From: JAABQT01 sp035459025
GTDB lineage: Bacteria > Pseudomonadota > Gammaproteobacteria > Burkholderiales > SG8-39
Direction of reading: 5' to 3'
DNA length: 64,000 nt
Assembly (NCBI GenBank): GCA_035459025.1
Contig: DATHYT010000074.1
Coordinates: 1-64,000 of the forward strand
The notes under the pieces are model-generated. The model made no database searches. It worked only from the letters and a program-made list of their open reading frames with translations, and was not told the DNA's origin. Of the stretch, positions 34,369 to 43,537 are shown in pieces. Position 1 is the first letter of the stretch, and each line of letters opens with the position of its first letter. Position numbers and translations under genes: made by a program.

Positions 34369-35549
34369 GGCAGCTCCGCCGCGCGGCGGTAATGCGGCTG
34401 CGCCTCCGCGCTGCGCTCCAGCCGGTCGAGCAGGCGCGCGAGCTCCAGGTGCGTGGCGCGCGACTCCTCGAACGACAGGCTCGCCTCCAGGTAATTCTGC
34501 GCCTTGCCCCAGAGCTCGGCGTGCGCGCACAGGCGCCCCAGCGCGGCGAGCAGCTGCGGGTCCGACTCGTGCTCGAGCAGCCACTTCTCCGCGCGCTCGA
34601 TGCGCCGGCGCGCTTCTTCGCCGCGTGCGGGCTGCTCCATCCCGGGCAGCTCGCCGTACAGCGCGGCGAGCGCCGGCGCCCATTCCTTGGCGAGCGCCTT
34701 CTCCACCGCGTCGCGCGCCAGGTTCGTCAGCCCGAGCGCGAGCGCGTGGCGCGCCGCCGCGCCCGCGATGCGCGCGATGGATTGCTCGCGCGAGGGGATC
34801 TTGCGCCAGCGCTCCTCGAAGGTGCCGCGATCGGCCGCTGCCTGCGCCAGCAGCTCGACATGCGCCTGCACACGGTACTCCTCGGCGACGCCCGGGGCGA
34901 TGGCATCGCGCTTGGCGAGCTGCTGGGTGAGGCGCAGCACCTCTTCCCAGTTGCGCAAGCCCCGCTCCGCGCGCAGCAGCAGCCGCAACGTCGCGAACTG
35001 CCGCGCCCCCGAGCCCTGCAGGCTGTGCAGCGCGTCGGCCGCGCTGCCGTAGTCGCGCTCGCCGAGCGCCATCACCGCGCGCGACAGCATGGCGGCGCCG
35101 CGCTGGCCCGCTTCCTGCGCGCGCGTCATCCACTGCTCGCGCCGCTCGGGCGCGCCCAGCTCGTGCGCGGCGCGCGCGGCGATGATCGCCGCCAGGCCGG
35201 GCGATGCCGCGCCGTCGAAGGCGCGCGTCGCCTCCTTCTCGGCGCGCGCATAGCGGCCCTCGAGCCAGGCCTGCAGCGCCGATGCGAGCGCCGCCTGCGC
35301 GCGCTCGCGGCGCCGCCGCGCGCGGTACGCGCGCACGTACGCCGGCAGCGCCACGGTGTGCTGCAGCATGCGCACGGCGATGAACGCGCCAATGAACGCG
35401 AGCAGCGCCAGCACCGCGTAGAGCAGCAGCGACATCTCCACGCGCCACTCGGCGTACGCGAACTGCACGTAGCCGCGGTCCAGGTGGCCGAACACGGCGA
35501 GCGCCGCCGCCGCGGCGAACACCGCCAGCAGCCAGAACAGGCCCTTCAT
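34365..35549 (-). CDS. hemY: HemY: TPR-containing inner-membrane protein of the hem cluster
   Basis: A 394-residue protein with two N-terminal membrane helices (GLFWLLAVFAAAAALAVFG and LLLYAVLALLAFIGAFIAVR) and a tetratricopeptide-rich cytoplasmic or periplasmic part (repeated ALxLxxxxxA patterns, e.g. LLAALGRLCAHAELWGKAQ and HLELARLLDRLERSAEAQPH). This proteobacterial HemY is unrelated to protoporphyrinogen oxidase HemY of Bacillus. It is proposed to scaffold haem-synthesis enzymes, but its role is not settled. The start overlaps the hemX stop as ATGA. Confidence 0.9.
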   Translation of the reverse strand: MKGLFWLLAVFAAAAALAVFGHLDRGYVQFAYAEWRVEMSLLLYAVLALLAFIGAFIAVRMLQHTVALPAYVRAYRARRRRERAQAALASALQAWLEGRYARAEKEATRAFDGAASPGLAAIIAARAAHELGAPERREQWMTRAQEAGQRGAAMLSRAVMALGERDYGSAADALHSLQGSGARQFATLRLLLRAERGLRNWEEVLRLTQQLAKRDAIAPGVAEEYRVQAHVELLAQAAADRGTFEERWRKIPSREQSIARIAGAAARHALALGLTNLARDAVEKALAKEWAPALAALYGELPGMEQPARGEEARRRIERAEKWLLEHESDPQLLAALGRLCAHAELWGKAQNYLEASLSFEESRATHLELARLLDRLERSAEAQPHYRRAAELP

Positions 35550-36631
35550 CCCGCGGCGCGGTCGCGGCGCGCCTTGAAATTGCGCACCGCGTCGAGGCTG
35601 TCGGTGATCGACGGCGGCTCGAAGCTGATCGGCGAGCCCTGCAGCTGCTCGAGCTGCGCGAGCGCCTCCTGCGTGGACCGCGCGCGCGCATCGTAGTAAC
35701 GCAGCAGCCAGCGCCGGGCTGCGCCCACGTCCTGCTCGAAGCCCGCTTGGTTGCGCGAGAGCAGCGCAAGGCGCGCATTGAGCAGCCTCAGGCGCAGGTT
35801 CTCGCGCAGGAAATAGGCCTGCTCGGGCGGCAGCAGCGGCGGCTGCGGCGCATCCACGCGCCGCACGATCACCAGCTCCTTCAGGTCGCGCCACAGCCCG
35901 GCGCCGAACTGCGCCATGAAGCCCGCGCCCGAGGCCGCGGGCGCGGCTGCCGGCGGCGCCTCGCGCTCGAGCCGGCCGTCATAGGCGAGCGGCAGAGTAT
36001 CGATCGTCTCGACCACGCCATCGAGGCGCTGCGCCATGCCGGCGATATCGGCCCGCGGCAGCGACTTCAGGCGCTCGATGTCGCGCGCGAGCGCCCGGCG
36101 CACCGGCTGGAACTGCGGACGGTCGGCGCGCGCCAGGCGGCTCTCGGCGAGCTGCAGCGCGAGCAGCCCCGCGCGCACGTTGCCCGAAAGCTGCAGCTGC
36201 TGCTGCGCGATGGCGAGCACCTGCTCTATCTCGGCGAGCTGCCACTCGTCGCGGTTGCGCGAAAGCTCCTGATACAGCGTCTCCAGGGCCACCTGCTGGC
36301 TCTGCGCGTCGGCAAGGCGCGCTTCGAGCGCGCCGAGCTTGCCCTGCATCTCGCGTGCCGACTCCTGCGCCTCGCGCGCCCCGGCGCGCGCCTCGCGCGC
36401 ATCCTCGTCGATGCCCTTCAGGCGCCGCGCCAGCTCTTCCTGCGTGGCGGCAATCCGCTGGCGCGAGTCGTAATACACCCAGCCCGACGCGCCGAGCGCG
36501 GCGACGATCAGCACGCCCGCCAGCACGCGCCAGCCGATGCCGCCGCCGGCGTGCTTCTCCGGCGCCGCGCGCGCCGGCTCGGGCGGTGCCGGCGGCTGTT
36601 CCGGCGCCGCGGTCTGCTCGTTCGTCTCCAT
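35546..36631 (-). CDS. hemX: HemX: membrane-anchored coiled-coil protein of the hem cluster
   Basis: A 361-residue product. A proline/alanine-rich N-terminus is followed by one membrane helix (GWRVLAGVLIVAALGASGWVYY, residues 33-54). A long coiled coil (SRQRIAATQEELARRLKG..., about residues 55-125) and a helical C-terminal domain (LAEIEQVLAIAQQQLQLSGN) complete it. It matches proteobacterial HemX, sometimes labelled uroporphyrinogen methyltransferase because of old fusions, but it has no methyltransferase motifs. It lies between hemD and hemY, nine bases after hemD. Confidence 0.9.
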   Translation of the reverse strand: METNEQTAAPEQPPAPPEPARAAPEKHAGGGIGWRVLAGVLIVAALGASGWVYYDSRQRIAATQEELARRLKGIDEDAREARAGAREAQESAREMQGKLGALEARLADAQSQQVALETLYQELSRNRDEWQLAEIEQVLAIAQQQLQLSGNVRAGLLALQLAESRLARADRPQFQPVRRALARDIERLKSLPRADIAGMAQRLDGVVETIDTLPLAYDGRLEREAPPAAAPAASGAGFMAQFGAGLWRDLKELVIVRRVDAPQPPLLPPEQAYFLRENLRLRLLNARLALLSRNQAGFEQDVGAARRWLLRYYDARARSTQEALAQLEQLQGSPISFEPPSITDSLDAVRNFKARRDRAAG

Positions 36632-36640
36632 ACAGGTCTT

Positions 36641-37384
36641 TTACTTCGCGCCGCCGAAGTATGCAAGCAGGCGCGCCAGCATCTGCGCGTCGCCCGGACC
36701 GGCGACCTCGACCGCAGCAAAGCCCATGTCGCGCGCCAGCCGCGCCACGCGCTCGTGCGGCACGAACAGCGGCGTCGCCCGCAACCGCGTCAGCCCGAGC
36801 AGCGCGGCGAGGTTCTCCAGCGTCTCACCCGAGTTCGCGCACACCGCATCGAGCGTTGCCGTGGGCGCCGCCGACGGTGCCGGGCGCGCGCGCCGGTAGC
36901 ACTCGACGGTGTCGACGCGCGCGCCGCGCGCCGCGAGCGCGGCACCGAGCAGCTCGCGCCCGCCAGCACCGCGCAGGATCAGCACGCGCGCGCCCGTCAC
37001 CTGCTGCAGCGGTGCCAGCGCGAGCAGCGCCTCGCTGTCGGCGCCGTCTTCCGGCGCGACGACGTCACCCACGCCGCGCGCCTCGAGCTCGCGGCGCGTG
37101 CCGGCGCCGAGCGCGGCCGCGCGCACGCGCGCCGGCCACGGCCGCCCGAGCAGCTCGAGCGCCTTGCGCACCGCGCTCGGGCTGACGAAGACGGCCAGAT
37201 CGAATTCCTCGATGCGCGCGAGCGCCGCGCGTGCCGCGCCCGCGTCCTCGGGATCGCGGATCTCGATCGCCGGGTAGAGCACCGGCTCGCCGCCCGCCTC
37301 GGCGATGAGCGCGGCGAGTCCCTGCGCCAGCTCGCGCGGGCGCGTCACCAGGATGCGCCGGCCCGCGAGCGCGCTCACCTTCAC
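36641..37384 (-). CDS. hemD: Uroporphyrinogen-III synthase
   Basis: HemD cyclises hydroxymethylbilane with inversion of ring D. The 247-residue product is poorly conserved, as the family is, but has the domain pattern RRILVTRPRELAQGLAALIA, VLYPAIEIRDPED, DLAVFVSPSAVRKALE (the conserved S-x-x-A-V region), AALGAGTRRELEARG, VLILRGAGGRELL and ATLDAVCANSGETLENL. The position directly after hemC, with an ATGA-type overlap, makes the assignment safe. Confidence 0.93.
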   Translation of the reverse strand: MKVSALAGRRILVTRPRELAQGLAALIAEAGGEPVLYPAIEIRDPEDAGAARAALARIEEFDLAVFVSPSAVRKALELLGRPWPARVRAAALGAGTRRELEARGVGDVVAPEDGADSEALLALAPLQQVTGARVLILRGAGGRELLGAALAARGARVDTVECYRRARPAPSAAPTATLDAVCANSGETLENLAALLGLTRLRATPLFVPHERVARLARDMGFAAVEVAGPGDAQMLARLLAYFGGAK

Positions 37385-38304
37385 TTAGCCAGCGCCGCCA
37401 GGATCTCGTCGGCGCCCTGCGCGCGCAGCACGCTTGCCGCCTGCGCGCCGAGCGCTTCCGGGTCGGCGGCGGCGCCGGTGCAATCGGCGTACGCGATCCG
37501 CGTGCCGTCGGGCGCGGCGACCAGCGCGCGCAGGCGCAGCCGCGCCCCGGCGAGCTCGGCATAAGCGCCCAGCGGAATGGTGCAGCTGCCGCCGAGCGCG
37601 AGGCTCACCGCGCGCTCGGCGCGCACGCAGGCGGCGCTCGCGGCGTGCGCGAGCGGCGCGAGCAGCGCCGCGACGTCGGCGCGCGAGGCGAGGCACTCGA
37701 TGCCGAGCGCCGCCTGCCCCGGCGCGGGCAGGCTCTCGTCGACCGGCAGGCAGCACCGGATGCGCGCTTCGAGCCCGAGGCGCTTCAGCCCGGCGGCTGC
37801 GAGCAGCACGGCGTCGTACTCACCGCGGTCGAGCTTGGCGAGCCGCGTCTCGACGTTGCCGCGAAGCGTCGCGAGCTCGAGCCGCGGATAGCGCGCGGCG
37901 ACCTGGGCTGCGCGGCGCAGGCTCGAGGTGCCGACGCGCGCACCGGGCGGCAGCGCCGCGAGCTCCGCGTAAGCGTTGCTCACCAGTGCGTCGCGCGCAT
38001 CCTCGCGCTCGAGCGTCGCCGCGAGCACGAAGCCCGCGGGCAGCGCCACGGGCACGTCCTTCATCGAGTGCACCGCGAGGTCGGCGCGGCCATCGGCGAG
38101 TGCCTGCTCGAGCTCCTTCACGAACAGGCCCTTGCCGCCGACCTTGTCGAGGCGCACTTCGAGCAGCTCGTCGCCGCGCGTCGAGAGCGGCAGCAAGGCC
38201 ACTTCCAGCCCGCGGTGCTCGGCCTCGAGCCGCGCCTTGACGTGCTCGGCCTGCCACAGCGCCAGCCGGCTGCGGCGCGTCGCGATCGTGAGTCGCGCGC
38301 GCAT
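37381..38304 (-). CDS. hemC: Hydroxymethylbilane synthase (porphobilinogen deaminase)
   Basis: HemC polymerises four porphobilinogens. The 307-residue product shows IATRRSRLALWQAEHVKARL, GKGLFVKELEQALADGRADL, AVHSMKDVPVALP, PPGARVGTSSLRRAAQVAAR (substrate Arg residues) and LALGGSCTIPLGAYAEL with the cofactor-bearing Cys. All key residues are present. The ATG directly abuts the algR stop (adjacent, no gap), so hemCDXY follow algZ-algR in one transcript, the same linkage as in Pseudomonas. Confidence 0.97.
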   Translation of the reverse strand: MRARLTIATRRSRLALWQAEHVKARLEAEHRGLEVALLPLSTRGDELLEVRLDKVGGKGLFVKELEQALADGRADLAVHSMKDVPVALPAGFVLAATLEREDARDALVSNAYAELAALPPGARVGTSSLRRAAQVAARYPRLELATLRGNVETRLAKLDRGEYDAVLLAAAGLKRLGLEARIRCCLPVDESLPAPGQAALGIECLASRADVAALLAPLAHAASAACVRAERAVSLALGGSCTIPLGAYAELAGARLRLRALVAAPDGTRIAYADCTGAAADPEALGAQAASVLRAQGADEILAALAK

Positions 38305-39057
38305 TCAGCCCTCCTTCGCCAGCACGCGCACCTCGGCCCACTGCCGGCGGCTGACCGGCAGGCGCTCGGGCACGCCCTCGAGCACCACGTTCCAGCGCGG
38401 CTCCTCGCCGCCCTCGGCCGAGCGCTCGAAGCCGCGCACCGCGGCGCGCGCCACCAGGCAGTTGCGGTGCACGCGCACCAGCCGCTCGGCGAACTCGCGC
38501 TCCAGCGCCACCAGCGACTCCTCGATCAGGTGCTCGCCCGCGCGCGTGCGCAGGGTCACGTACTTGAGCTCGGCGCGCAGGTAGACGATGTCGCGCACCG
38601 GCACGAGGTGGATGCGGTTGCGCTCGGTCACCGACAGGTATTCGCGCGCCTGCCCCGCCGCCTTCGCCAGCCGCTCGCGCTCCGGGGGCCCGTCCGCGCT
38701 CGCCTTTTTCAGCGCCGCCGCGAGGCGCGCGGCGCGCACCGGCTTGAGCAGGTAGTCCAGCGCGTTCAGCTCGAAGGCCTCCACCGCGTGGCGGTCGTGC
38801 GCCGTGACGAACACCACCGCGGGCGCGAGCTCCAGGCCGGAGAGATGGCGCGCCACCTCCAGCCCGCGCATGCCGGGCATCTCGATGTCGAGCAGCAGCA
38901 CCTGGGCGCGGCTCGCCGGCAGCTGCGCCACCGCGTCGAGCCCGCTCGCCGCCTCGCCCACCACCTCGGTGGGCAGCTCGGCGGCGATGTCGGCGAGCAG
39001 CTCCTTCAGGCGCTCGCGCGCCGGGGTCTCGTCGTCAGCGATGAATACGCGCAGCAT
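38305..39057 (-). CDS. algR: LytTR-type response regulator AlgR
   Basis: A 250-residue response regulator. The receiver domain is LRVFIADDETPARERLKELL with phospho-acceptor Asp in VLLLDIEMPGMRGLEV (about residue 56), a Thr in FVTAHD and the Lys in YLLKPVR. The C-terminal LytTR DNA-binding domain is YLSVTERNRIHLVPVRDIVYLRAELKYVTL. In Pseudomonas AlgR controls alginate, twitching and virulence genes together with AlgZ/FimS; here the regulon is unknown. The neighbouring algZ ends four bases upstream of the ATG. The argH/algZ/algR/hemC order matches Pseudomonas. Confidence 0.93.
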   Translation of the reverse strand: MLRVFIADDETPARERLKELLADIAAELPTEVVGEAASGLDAVAQLPASRAQVLLLDIEMPGMRGLEVARHLSGLELAPAVVFVTAHDRHAVEAFELNALDYLLKPVRAARLAAALKKASADGPPERERLAKAAGQAREYLSVTERNRIHLVPVRDIVYLRAELKYVTLRTRAGEHLIEESLVALEREFAERLVRVHRNCLVARAAVRGFERSAEGGEEPRWNVVLEGVPERLPVSRRQWAEVRVLAKEG

Positions 39058-39061
39058 TGCC

Positions 39062-40069
39062 TCAATCCTTTCCCGGGCGGTACGGCATCGCGATCTCCAC
39101 CACGTAGCGCTCGCCGGCGACGCGCATGTCGACGCGCGCCTCGATGTCGAAGAATAGCTGCAGCCGCTCGCGGATGTTCTCGAGCGCCATGCGGTTGCCG
39201 GCACGGTGCGCATGCTGCTCGATGTACGGATTCTCGATGCGCGCGAAGACGCGCGTGCCGCGCCGCTCGATGTGCACCACGACACGCCCCTCGCCCGCGC
39301 CCGGCTCGACGCCGTGGTAGATCGCGTTCTCGAGCAGCGGCTGCAGGATCATCGGCGGCATCAGCGCGTCGCGCGGCGCGCCTTCCAGCTCCCACACCAC
39401 CTTCAGCCGCTCGCCCAGGCGCAGCTGCTCGAGGCTCGCGTAGCGCTCGAGCAGCGCGATCTCGTCGCCGAGCGGCACGAAGTTGCGGTTGTCCTGCATC
39501 AGCACGCGGAACAGGTCCGACAGGTCCTCCAGCGCCTGCTCCGCGCGGCGCGGGTCCCGGCGGATCAGCGACAGCACCGCGTTCAGGCTATTGAACAGGA
39601 AATGCGGGCGGATGCGCGACTGCAGCGCCTGCAGCCGCGCCTCCGCCAGCGCCGGCGAATAGGCGCGCGTGAGCAGGCGCAGGTACGCGAGCAGCAGCAG
39701 CGCCGCGATCGCCGCGAGCGCGAGCGTGCGCGCAAGGCCCGCCAGCGCGTCGCCCGCCGCCGCGCTCGCCACGTGCAGCGTGCCGCTGACCGCGAGCGTG
39801 AGCGTCACCACCGCGAAGCCGCCCTGCCAGTACGGCAGCCGCGCGAGCGCGGGCGACAGCGCGTAGAGCACGACCAGCGTCACGGCAAGCGCCGGCTCGA
39901 GGCGCGCCGCCACCAGCAGGAAACGCTCGAGCGCCGCGCCCCAGCTCGGCGCCGCCGCGAGCACCGCCGCGAAGGCAAGCGCGTTGACGCCAAGCAGGAT
40001 GCGCGCCACCACGCCCAGGTTGCGGAAGTCCGGCAGGGCGTCGCTCGTGAAGTTTTGCTTTATACTCAT
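39062..40069 (-). CDS. algZ: LytS/AlgZ-type sensor histidine kinase
   Basis: A 335-residue sensor with four N-terminal membrane helices (residues about 20-140), then the His_kinase domain with phospho-accepting His in RIRPHFLFNSLNAVLSLIRR. The ATPase part has MILQPLLENAIYHGVEPG (N box) and NRMALENIRERLQLFF. The missing classical G2 box is usual for this family, and in Pseudomonas FimS/AlgZ. The ATG at 40069 (MSIKQNF) or 40075 (MPMSIKQ) may be used. It is divergent from argH with a gap of about 36 bases. Confidence 0.92.
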   Translation of the reverse strand: MSIKQNFTSDALPDFRNLGVVARILLGVNALAFAAVLAAAPSWGAALERFLLVAARLEPALAVTLVVLYALSPALARLPYWQGGFAVVTLTLAVSGTLHVASAAAGDALAGLARTLALAAIAALLLLAYLRLLTRAYSPALAEARLQALQSRIRPHFLFNSLNAVLSLIRRDPRRAEQALEDLSDLFRVLMQDNRNFVPLGDEIALLERYASLEQLRLGERLKVVWELEGAPRDALMPPMILQPLLENAIYHGVEPGAGEGRVVVHIERRGTRVFARIENPYIEQHAHRAGNRMALENIRERLQLFFDIEARVDMRVAGERYVVEIAMPYRPGKD

Positions 40070-40105
40070 TGGCATAGCGCGGCGCGCCGCGACCAAGTAT
40101 GCCCC

Positions 40106-41533
40106 ATGGCCCCTCCTCGCACCAAGCGGAAGTCGCGCCCTAGAGCCGGGGCGGGGCGTCCCGCGGCGCCCTGGTCGCCGCGCTTCGCCGAGCCGCTCGA
40201 CGACCTGGTGAAGCGCTTCACCGCCTCGGTGGCCTTCGACCGGAGGCTCGCGGCGGTCGATATCCAGGCGTCGCTCGCGCATGCGCGCATGCTCGCCGCC
40301 TGCGGCATCATCGCCCGGGACGACCTTGCCGACATCGAGCGCGGCATGGCGGCGATCCGCAAGGAGATCGAGGCGGGCGAATTCGCCTGGTCGCTGGACG
40401 CCGAGGACGTGCACACCAACATCGAGCGCCGCCTGATCGAGCGGGTCGGCGAGGCCGGCAAGCGCCTGCACACCGCGCGCTCGAGAAACGACCAGGTGGC
40501 GACCGACGTGCGCCTGTGGCTGCGCGCCGAGATCGACGCCATGGACGGCGCGATCGGCCGGCTGCAGGAGGCGCTGCTCGTGCAGGCCGAGCGCCACGCG
40601 GCGCTGGTGATGCCGGGCTTCACGCACCTGCAGGTGGCGCAGCCGGTGACCTTCGGCCATCACCTGATGGCCTACTACGAGATGCTCGCGCGCGACCGCG
40701 CGCGCTTCGCCGAGTGCCGCCGGCGCGTCAATGTCCTGCCGCTGGGCGCCGCGGCGCTCGCCGGCACCACCTTTGCCATCGACCGCGCGCGCGTGGCGCG
40801 CGAGCTCGGCTTCGAGAGCGTCGCCGCCAACTCGCTCGACGCGGTGTCCGATCGCGACTTCGCCATCGAGTTCTGCGCGGATGCCGCCCTCGCCATGACG
40901 CACCTGTCGCGCCTCGCCGAGGAGCTGGTGCTGTGGATGAGCCCGCGCTTCGGCTTCGTGCGCCTGCCCGACCGCTTCTGCACCGGCAGCTCGATCATGC
41001 CGCAGAAGAAGAACCCCGACGTACCCGAGCTGGTGCGGGGCAAGAGCGCGCGCGTCGCCGGCAGCCTGATGACGTTGCTGATGCTGATGAAGGCGCAGCC
41101 GCTCGCCTACAACAAGGACAACCAGGAAGATAAGGAGCCGCTGTTCGACGCCGCGGACACGCTGCGCGACGCGCTCACCGTGTTCGCCGAGCTGGTGGCG
41201 GGCCTCGAGCCGGTGCCCGAGGCGATGCGCGCGGCGGCGCTCGAGGGCTTCGCCACCGCCACCGACCTCGCCGACTATCTGGTGAGAAAGGGCGTGCCGT
41301 TTCGCGACGCGCACAGCGTGGTGGCGCGCGCGGTGCGCGAGGCCGAAAGCGTGGGCTGCGATCTCTCGGGCCTGCCGCTCGCGGTGCTCAAGCGCTTCTC
41401 GAGCGTGATCGGCGACGACGTGTACGAGTGCCTGTCGCTGGAGGGCTCGGTGGCAGCGCGCGACCACCCCGGCGGCACCGCGCCGCGCCAGGTCAGGGCG
41501 GCGGTGGCGCGCGCGCGGCGCGGCAAGGCATGA
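40106..41533 (+). CDS. argH: Argininosuccinate lyase
   Basis: ArgH splits argininosuccinate into arginine and fumarate. The 475-residue product has the superfamily signature GSSIMPQKKNPDVPELVRGK (about residue 300), AEDVHTNIERRL, HTARSRNDQVATDVRLW and PGFTHLQVAQPVTFGHHLMA (catalytic His). It carries a basic 25-residue N-terminal extension (MAPPRTKRKSRPRAG...) before the conserved core, which is probably disordered. A -10-like TATACT lies at 40061-40066, within the algZ start region. The stop overlaps the kinase gene as ATGA. Confidence 0.96.
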   Translation: MAPPRTKRKSRPRAGAGRPAAPWSPRFAEPLDDLVKRFTASVAFDRRLAAVDIQASLAHARMLAACGIIARDDLADIERGMAAIRKEIEAGEFAWSLDAEDVHTNIERRLIERVGEAGKRLHTARSRNDQVATDVRLWLRAEIDAMDGAIGRLQEALLVQAERHAALVMPGFTHLQVAQPVTFGHHLMAYYEMLARDRARFAECRRRVNVLPLGAAALAGTTFAIDRARVARELGFESVAANSLDAVSDRDFAIEFCADAALAMTHLSRLAEELVLWMSPRFGFVRLPDRFCTGSSIMPQKKNPDVPELVRGKSARVAGSLMTLLMLMKAQPLAYNKDNQEDKEPLFDAADTLRDALTVFAELVAGLEPVPEAMRAAALEGFATATDLADYLVRKGVPFRDAHSVVARAVREAESVGCDLSGLPLAVLKRFSSVIGDDVYECLSLEGSVAARDHPGGTAPRQVRAAVARARRGKA

Positions 41534-42828
41534 ACGAGGCCGTGGTGGCGATGCCCGAGCGCATCGGCAAGTACCCGGTGCTGCAGGAGATCGGGCGCGG
41601 CGCGACGAGCGTGGTGTACCTGTGCAATGACCCGTTCTACAGCCGCAACGTCGCCGTCAAGGTGGTGATCCCGGACGTGTCCCAGAACAAGGACAAGGGG
41701 CGCCTGTTCCGCAAGCTCTTCATCACCGAGGCCTCGCTCGCCGGCAAGCTCCAGCACCCGCACATCTGCCAGATCTACGACGCGGTCGCCAACGACCGCG
41801 AGCAGTACATCGTCATGGAGTACGTCGACGGCGGCACGCTCGAGCGCCACGGCGACGCGCAGGACCTGCTGCCGATCGACCGCGTGGTGGAGATCGTGTT
41901 CAAGTGCACGCGCGCGCTGGAATTCGCGCACAAGATGGGCATCACGCACCGCGATCTGAAGCCCGCCAACATCCTGTACACGGGCGAGACCGACGTCAAG
42001 GTCTCGGACTTCGGCGCCGCGCTCATCGCGAGCGGCGACATCACGCAGGTCTCGGCCATCGGCTCGCCGGCCTACATGTCGCCCGAGCAGGTCAAGGAGC
42101 ATGCGCTCGACCACCGCACCGACATCTACTCGCTCGGCGTGGTCATGTACCAGCTGCTCGCCGGGCGCCTGCCGTTCCAGGCCACCAACAACTTCAGCCT
42201 GATCTACCAGATCGCCAACGTCGAGCCGCAGCCGCCCTCGTCCTACCGGCCGCAGATCCCGGCGGCGCTCGACGCGATCGTGAAGCGCGCCATGGCCAAG
42301 GACCTGGCGCAGCGCTACGCGAACTGGGAGGACTTCTCGCTCGACCTGGCGGAGGTGTTCCGCAACGAGCGCCTCAGCGGCAAGCGCGAGCAGTTCGCCG
42401 ATTCCGACAAGTTCGAGTCGCTGCGAAGGCTCGCCTTCTTCATCAACTTCACCGACGCCGAGCTCTGGGAAGTGGCGCGCATCTCCAACTGGCGCACCGC
42501 CGCCGCCGGCGAGCTGCTGATGAAGGAGGGCGAGCCCGGGAACTTCTTCTGCATCCTCGCCGACGGCCAGGTGCGCGTGACGCGCAAGGGCAAGCTGCTC
42601 AACATCCTGTCCGCGGGCGAGTGCTTCGGCGAGATGGCCTACCTGTCCAAGGAGGAGCAGCTGCGCGGGGCCGACGTCACGGTGATGGAGGAATCGAAGA
42701 TCATCTCCGTGCCGACGCAGAAGCTCACGCAGGCGTCCGACGCCTGCCGCTACAAGTTCGACCGCGCCTTCATGGAGATCCTGGTCGAGCGCCTGACCAT
42801 GGCCAACGCCCGGCTCTCGGGCGTGTGA
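41530..42828 (+). CDS. Ser/Thr protein kinase fused to a cyclic-nucleotide-binding domain
   Basis: A 432-residue soluble protein. Residues about 13-280 form a Hanks-type kinase: IGRGATSVVYLCND (P-loop), VAVKVV (Lys), GITHRDLKPANILY (catalytic loop), KVSDFGAALIA (DFG) and GSPAYMSPEQV. All catalytic residues are present. Residues about 305-425 are a cNMP-binding beta roll (GELLMKEGEPGNFFCILADG, LLNILSAGECFGEMAYLSKE). The phosphate cassette keeps FGEMAYL but I do not see the Arg of classic cAMP sites, so the ligand is uncertain. There is no membrane helix. Coupled to argH by ATGA. Target and signal are unknown. Confidence 0.9.
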   Translation: MNEAVVAMPERIGKYPVLQEIGRGATSVVYLCNDPFYSRNVAVKVVIPDVSQNKDKGRLFRKLFITEASLAGKLQHPHICQIYDAVANDREQYIVMEYVDGGTLERHGDAQDLLPIDRVVEIVFKCTRALEFAHKMGITHRDLKPANILYTGETDVKVSDFGAALIASGDITQVSAIGSPAYMSPEQVKEHALDHRTDIYSLGVVMYQLLAGRLPFQATNNFSLIYQIANVEPQPPSSYRPQIPAALDAIVKRAMAKDLAQRYANWEDFSLDLAEVFRNERLSGKREQFADSDKFESLRRLAFFINFTDAELWEVARISNWRTAAAGELLMKEGEPGNFFCILADGQVRVTRKGKLLNILSAGECFGEMAYLSKEEQLRGADVTVMEESKIISVPTQKLTQASDACRYKFDRAFMEILVERLTMANARLSGV

Positions 42829-43032
42829 GCGCGATGCGCCGCCACTGATTTTCTTGTCCGTATGCTGGCGTGATTTCCATCGTGACCCGACGCAAGCCTA
42901 ATCTGCTCAGGGAGGATGGCGGAGTTGCCTCAACCTTAACCTCGGTCAAAATCGGGCCCCGGATGTTCTGGTAGATGTCTCCGAGTAACACGAGAACTAG
43001 AAGCAGTCCAACCAAGCTGCAGGAGAAAATCA

Positions 43033-43509
43033 ATGAAGCCATTTGCTCTGGGAATCGCGGCCCTGGCGGCCTTTTCCGTCAGCGCCCCGTCCGCCGCTAC
43101 AGACGTGACCTATCGAAAGGATATCCGACCGCTGATGGAGCAGAAATGCCTTGGCTGCCACGGCTCCGGCGCACCGTACTATGGCGACTTCAAGGAAGAC
43201 GTGAAGAAATACGAGGCGGCCATGAAAGGCCCGCGGATGGATACCTATGCCGATACGATCTACTTCGTCGGCTGGCCGGATACGGGCGCATTGATGCGCA
43301 GACTCGACGACGGCAAGGCAAGCAAGAGCGGCAAGCCGGGCAACATGTATGTCTTCCTCGGTTCGAGCGACGAAGAGCGGCAAAAGAATTTCAAGCTCTT
43401 CAAGGACTGGGTAGGCGAGGACGCGTGGGTACTCAACCGCTGGAAGGCGAGAGGCGACGTTCCCGGCATAACGCAGGATCAAGTCTCGAAGATGAAGCTC
43501 AAGTATTAG
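43033..43509 (+). CDS. Periplasmic monoheme c-type cytochrome
   Basis: A 158-residue exported protein: signal peptide MKPFALGIAALAAFSVSAPS, cut near SAA-TD, and one haem site CLGCH (about residue 40) in RPLMEQKCLGCHGSG. Candidate axial Met residues are in GPRMDTYAD and PGNMYVFL. The rest (FVGWPDTGALMRRLDDG, NFKLFKDWVGEDAWVLNRWK) resembles small cytochromes that donate electrons to unknown partners. A good SD (GGAGAA) precedes the ATG. Codon use and GC (about 57% by eye) differ sharply from its neighbours, suggesting acquisition from elsewhere. A terminator follows. The upstream gap 42829-43032 shares the low GC and holds no convincing gene. Confidence 0.88.
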   Translation: MKPFALGIAALAAFSVSAPSAATDVTYRKDIRPLMEQKCLGCHGSGAPYYGDFKEDVKKYEAAMKGPRMDTYADTIYFVGWPDTGALMRRLDDGKASKSGKPGNMYVFLGSSDEERQKNFKLFKDWVGEDAWVLNRWKARGDVPGITQDQVSKMKLKY

Positions 43510-43537
43510 CGAACCCGGAACAATCGCGGCACTTACC

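Noticed and set aside
34365..35549. Protoporphyrinogen oxidase (Bacillus-type HemY)
   Set aside because: No FAD motif; two membrane helices and TPR-like repeats identify the unrelated proteobacterial HemY.
42770..43042. Minus-strand ORF of 90 codons beginning with a hydrophobic stretch (MASLIFSCSLVGLLLVLVLL)
   Set aside because: It overlaps the kinase 3' end, has no SD, its start lies inside the cytochrome signal-peptide codons, and the second half is a shadow of the kinase. The hydrophobicity is probably an accident of the low-GC patch.
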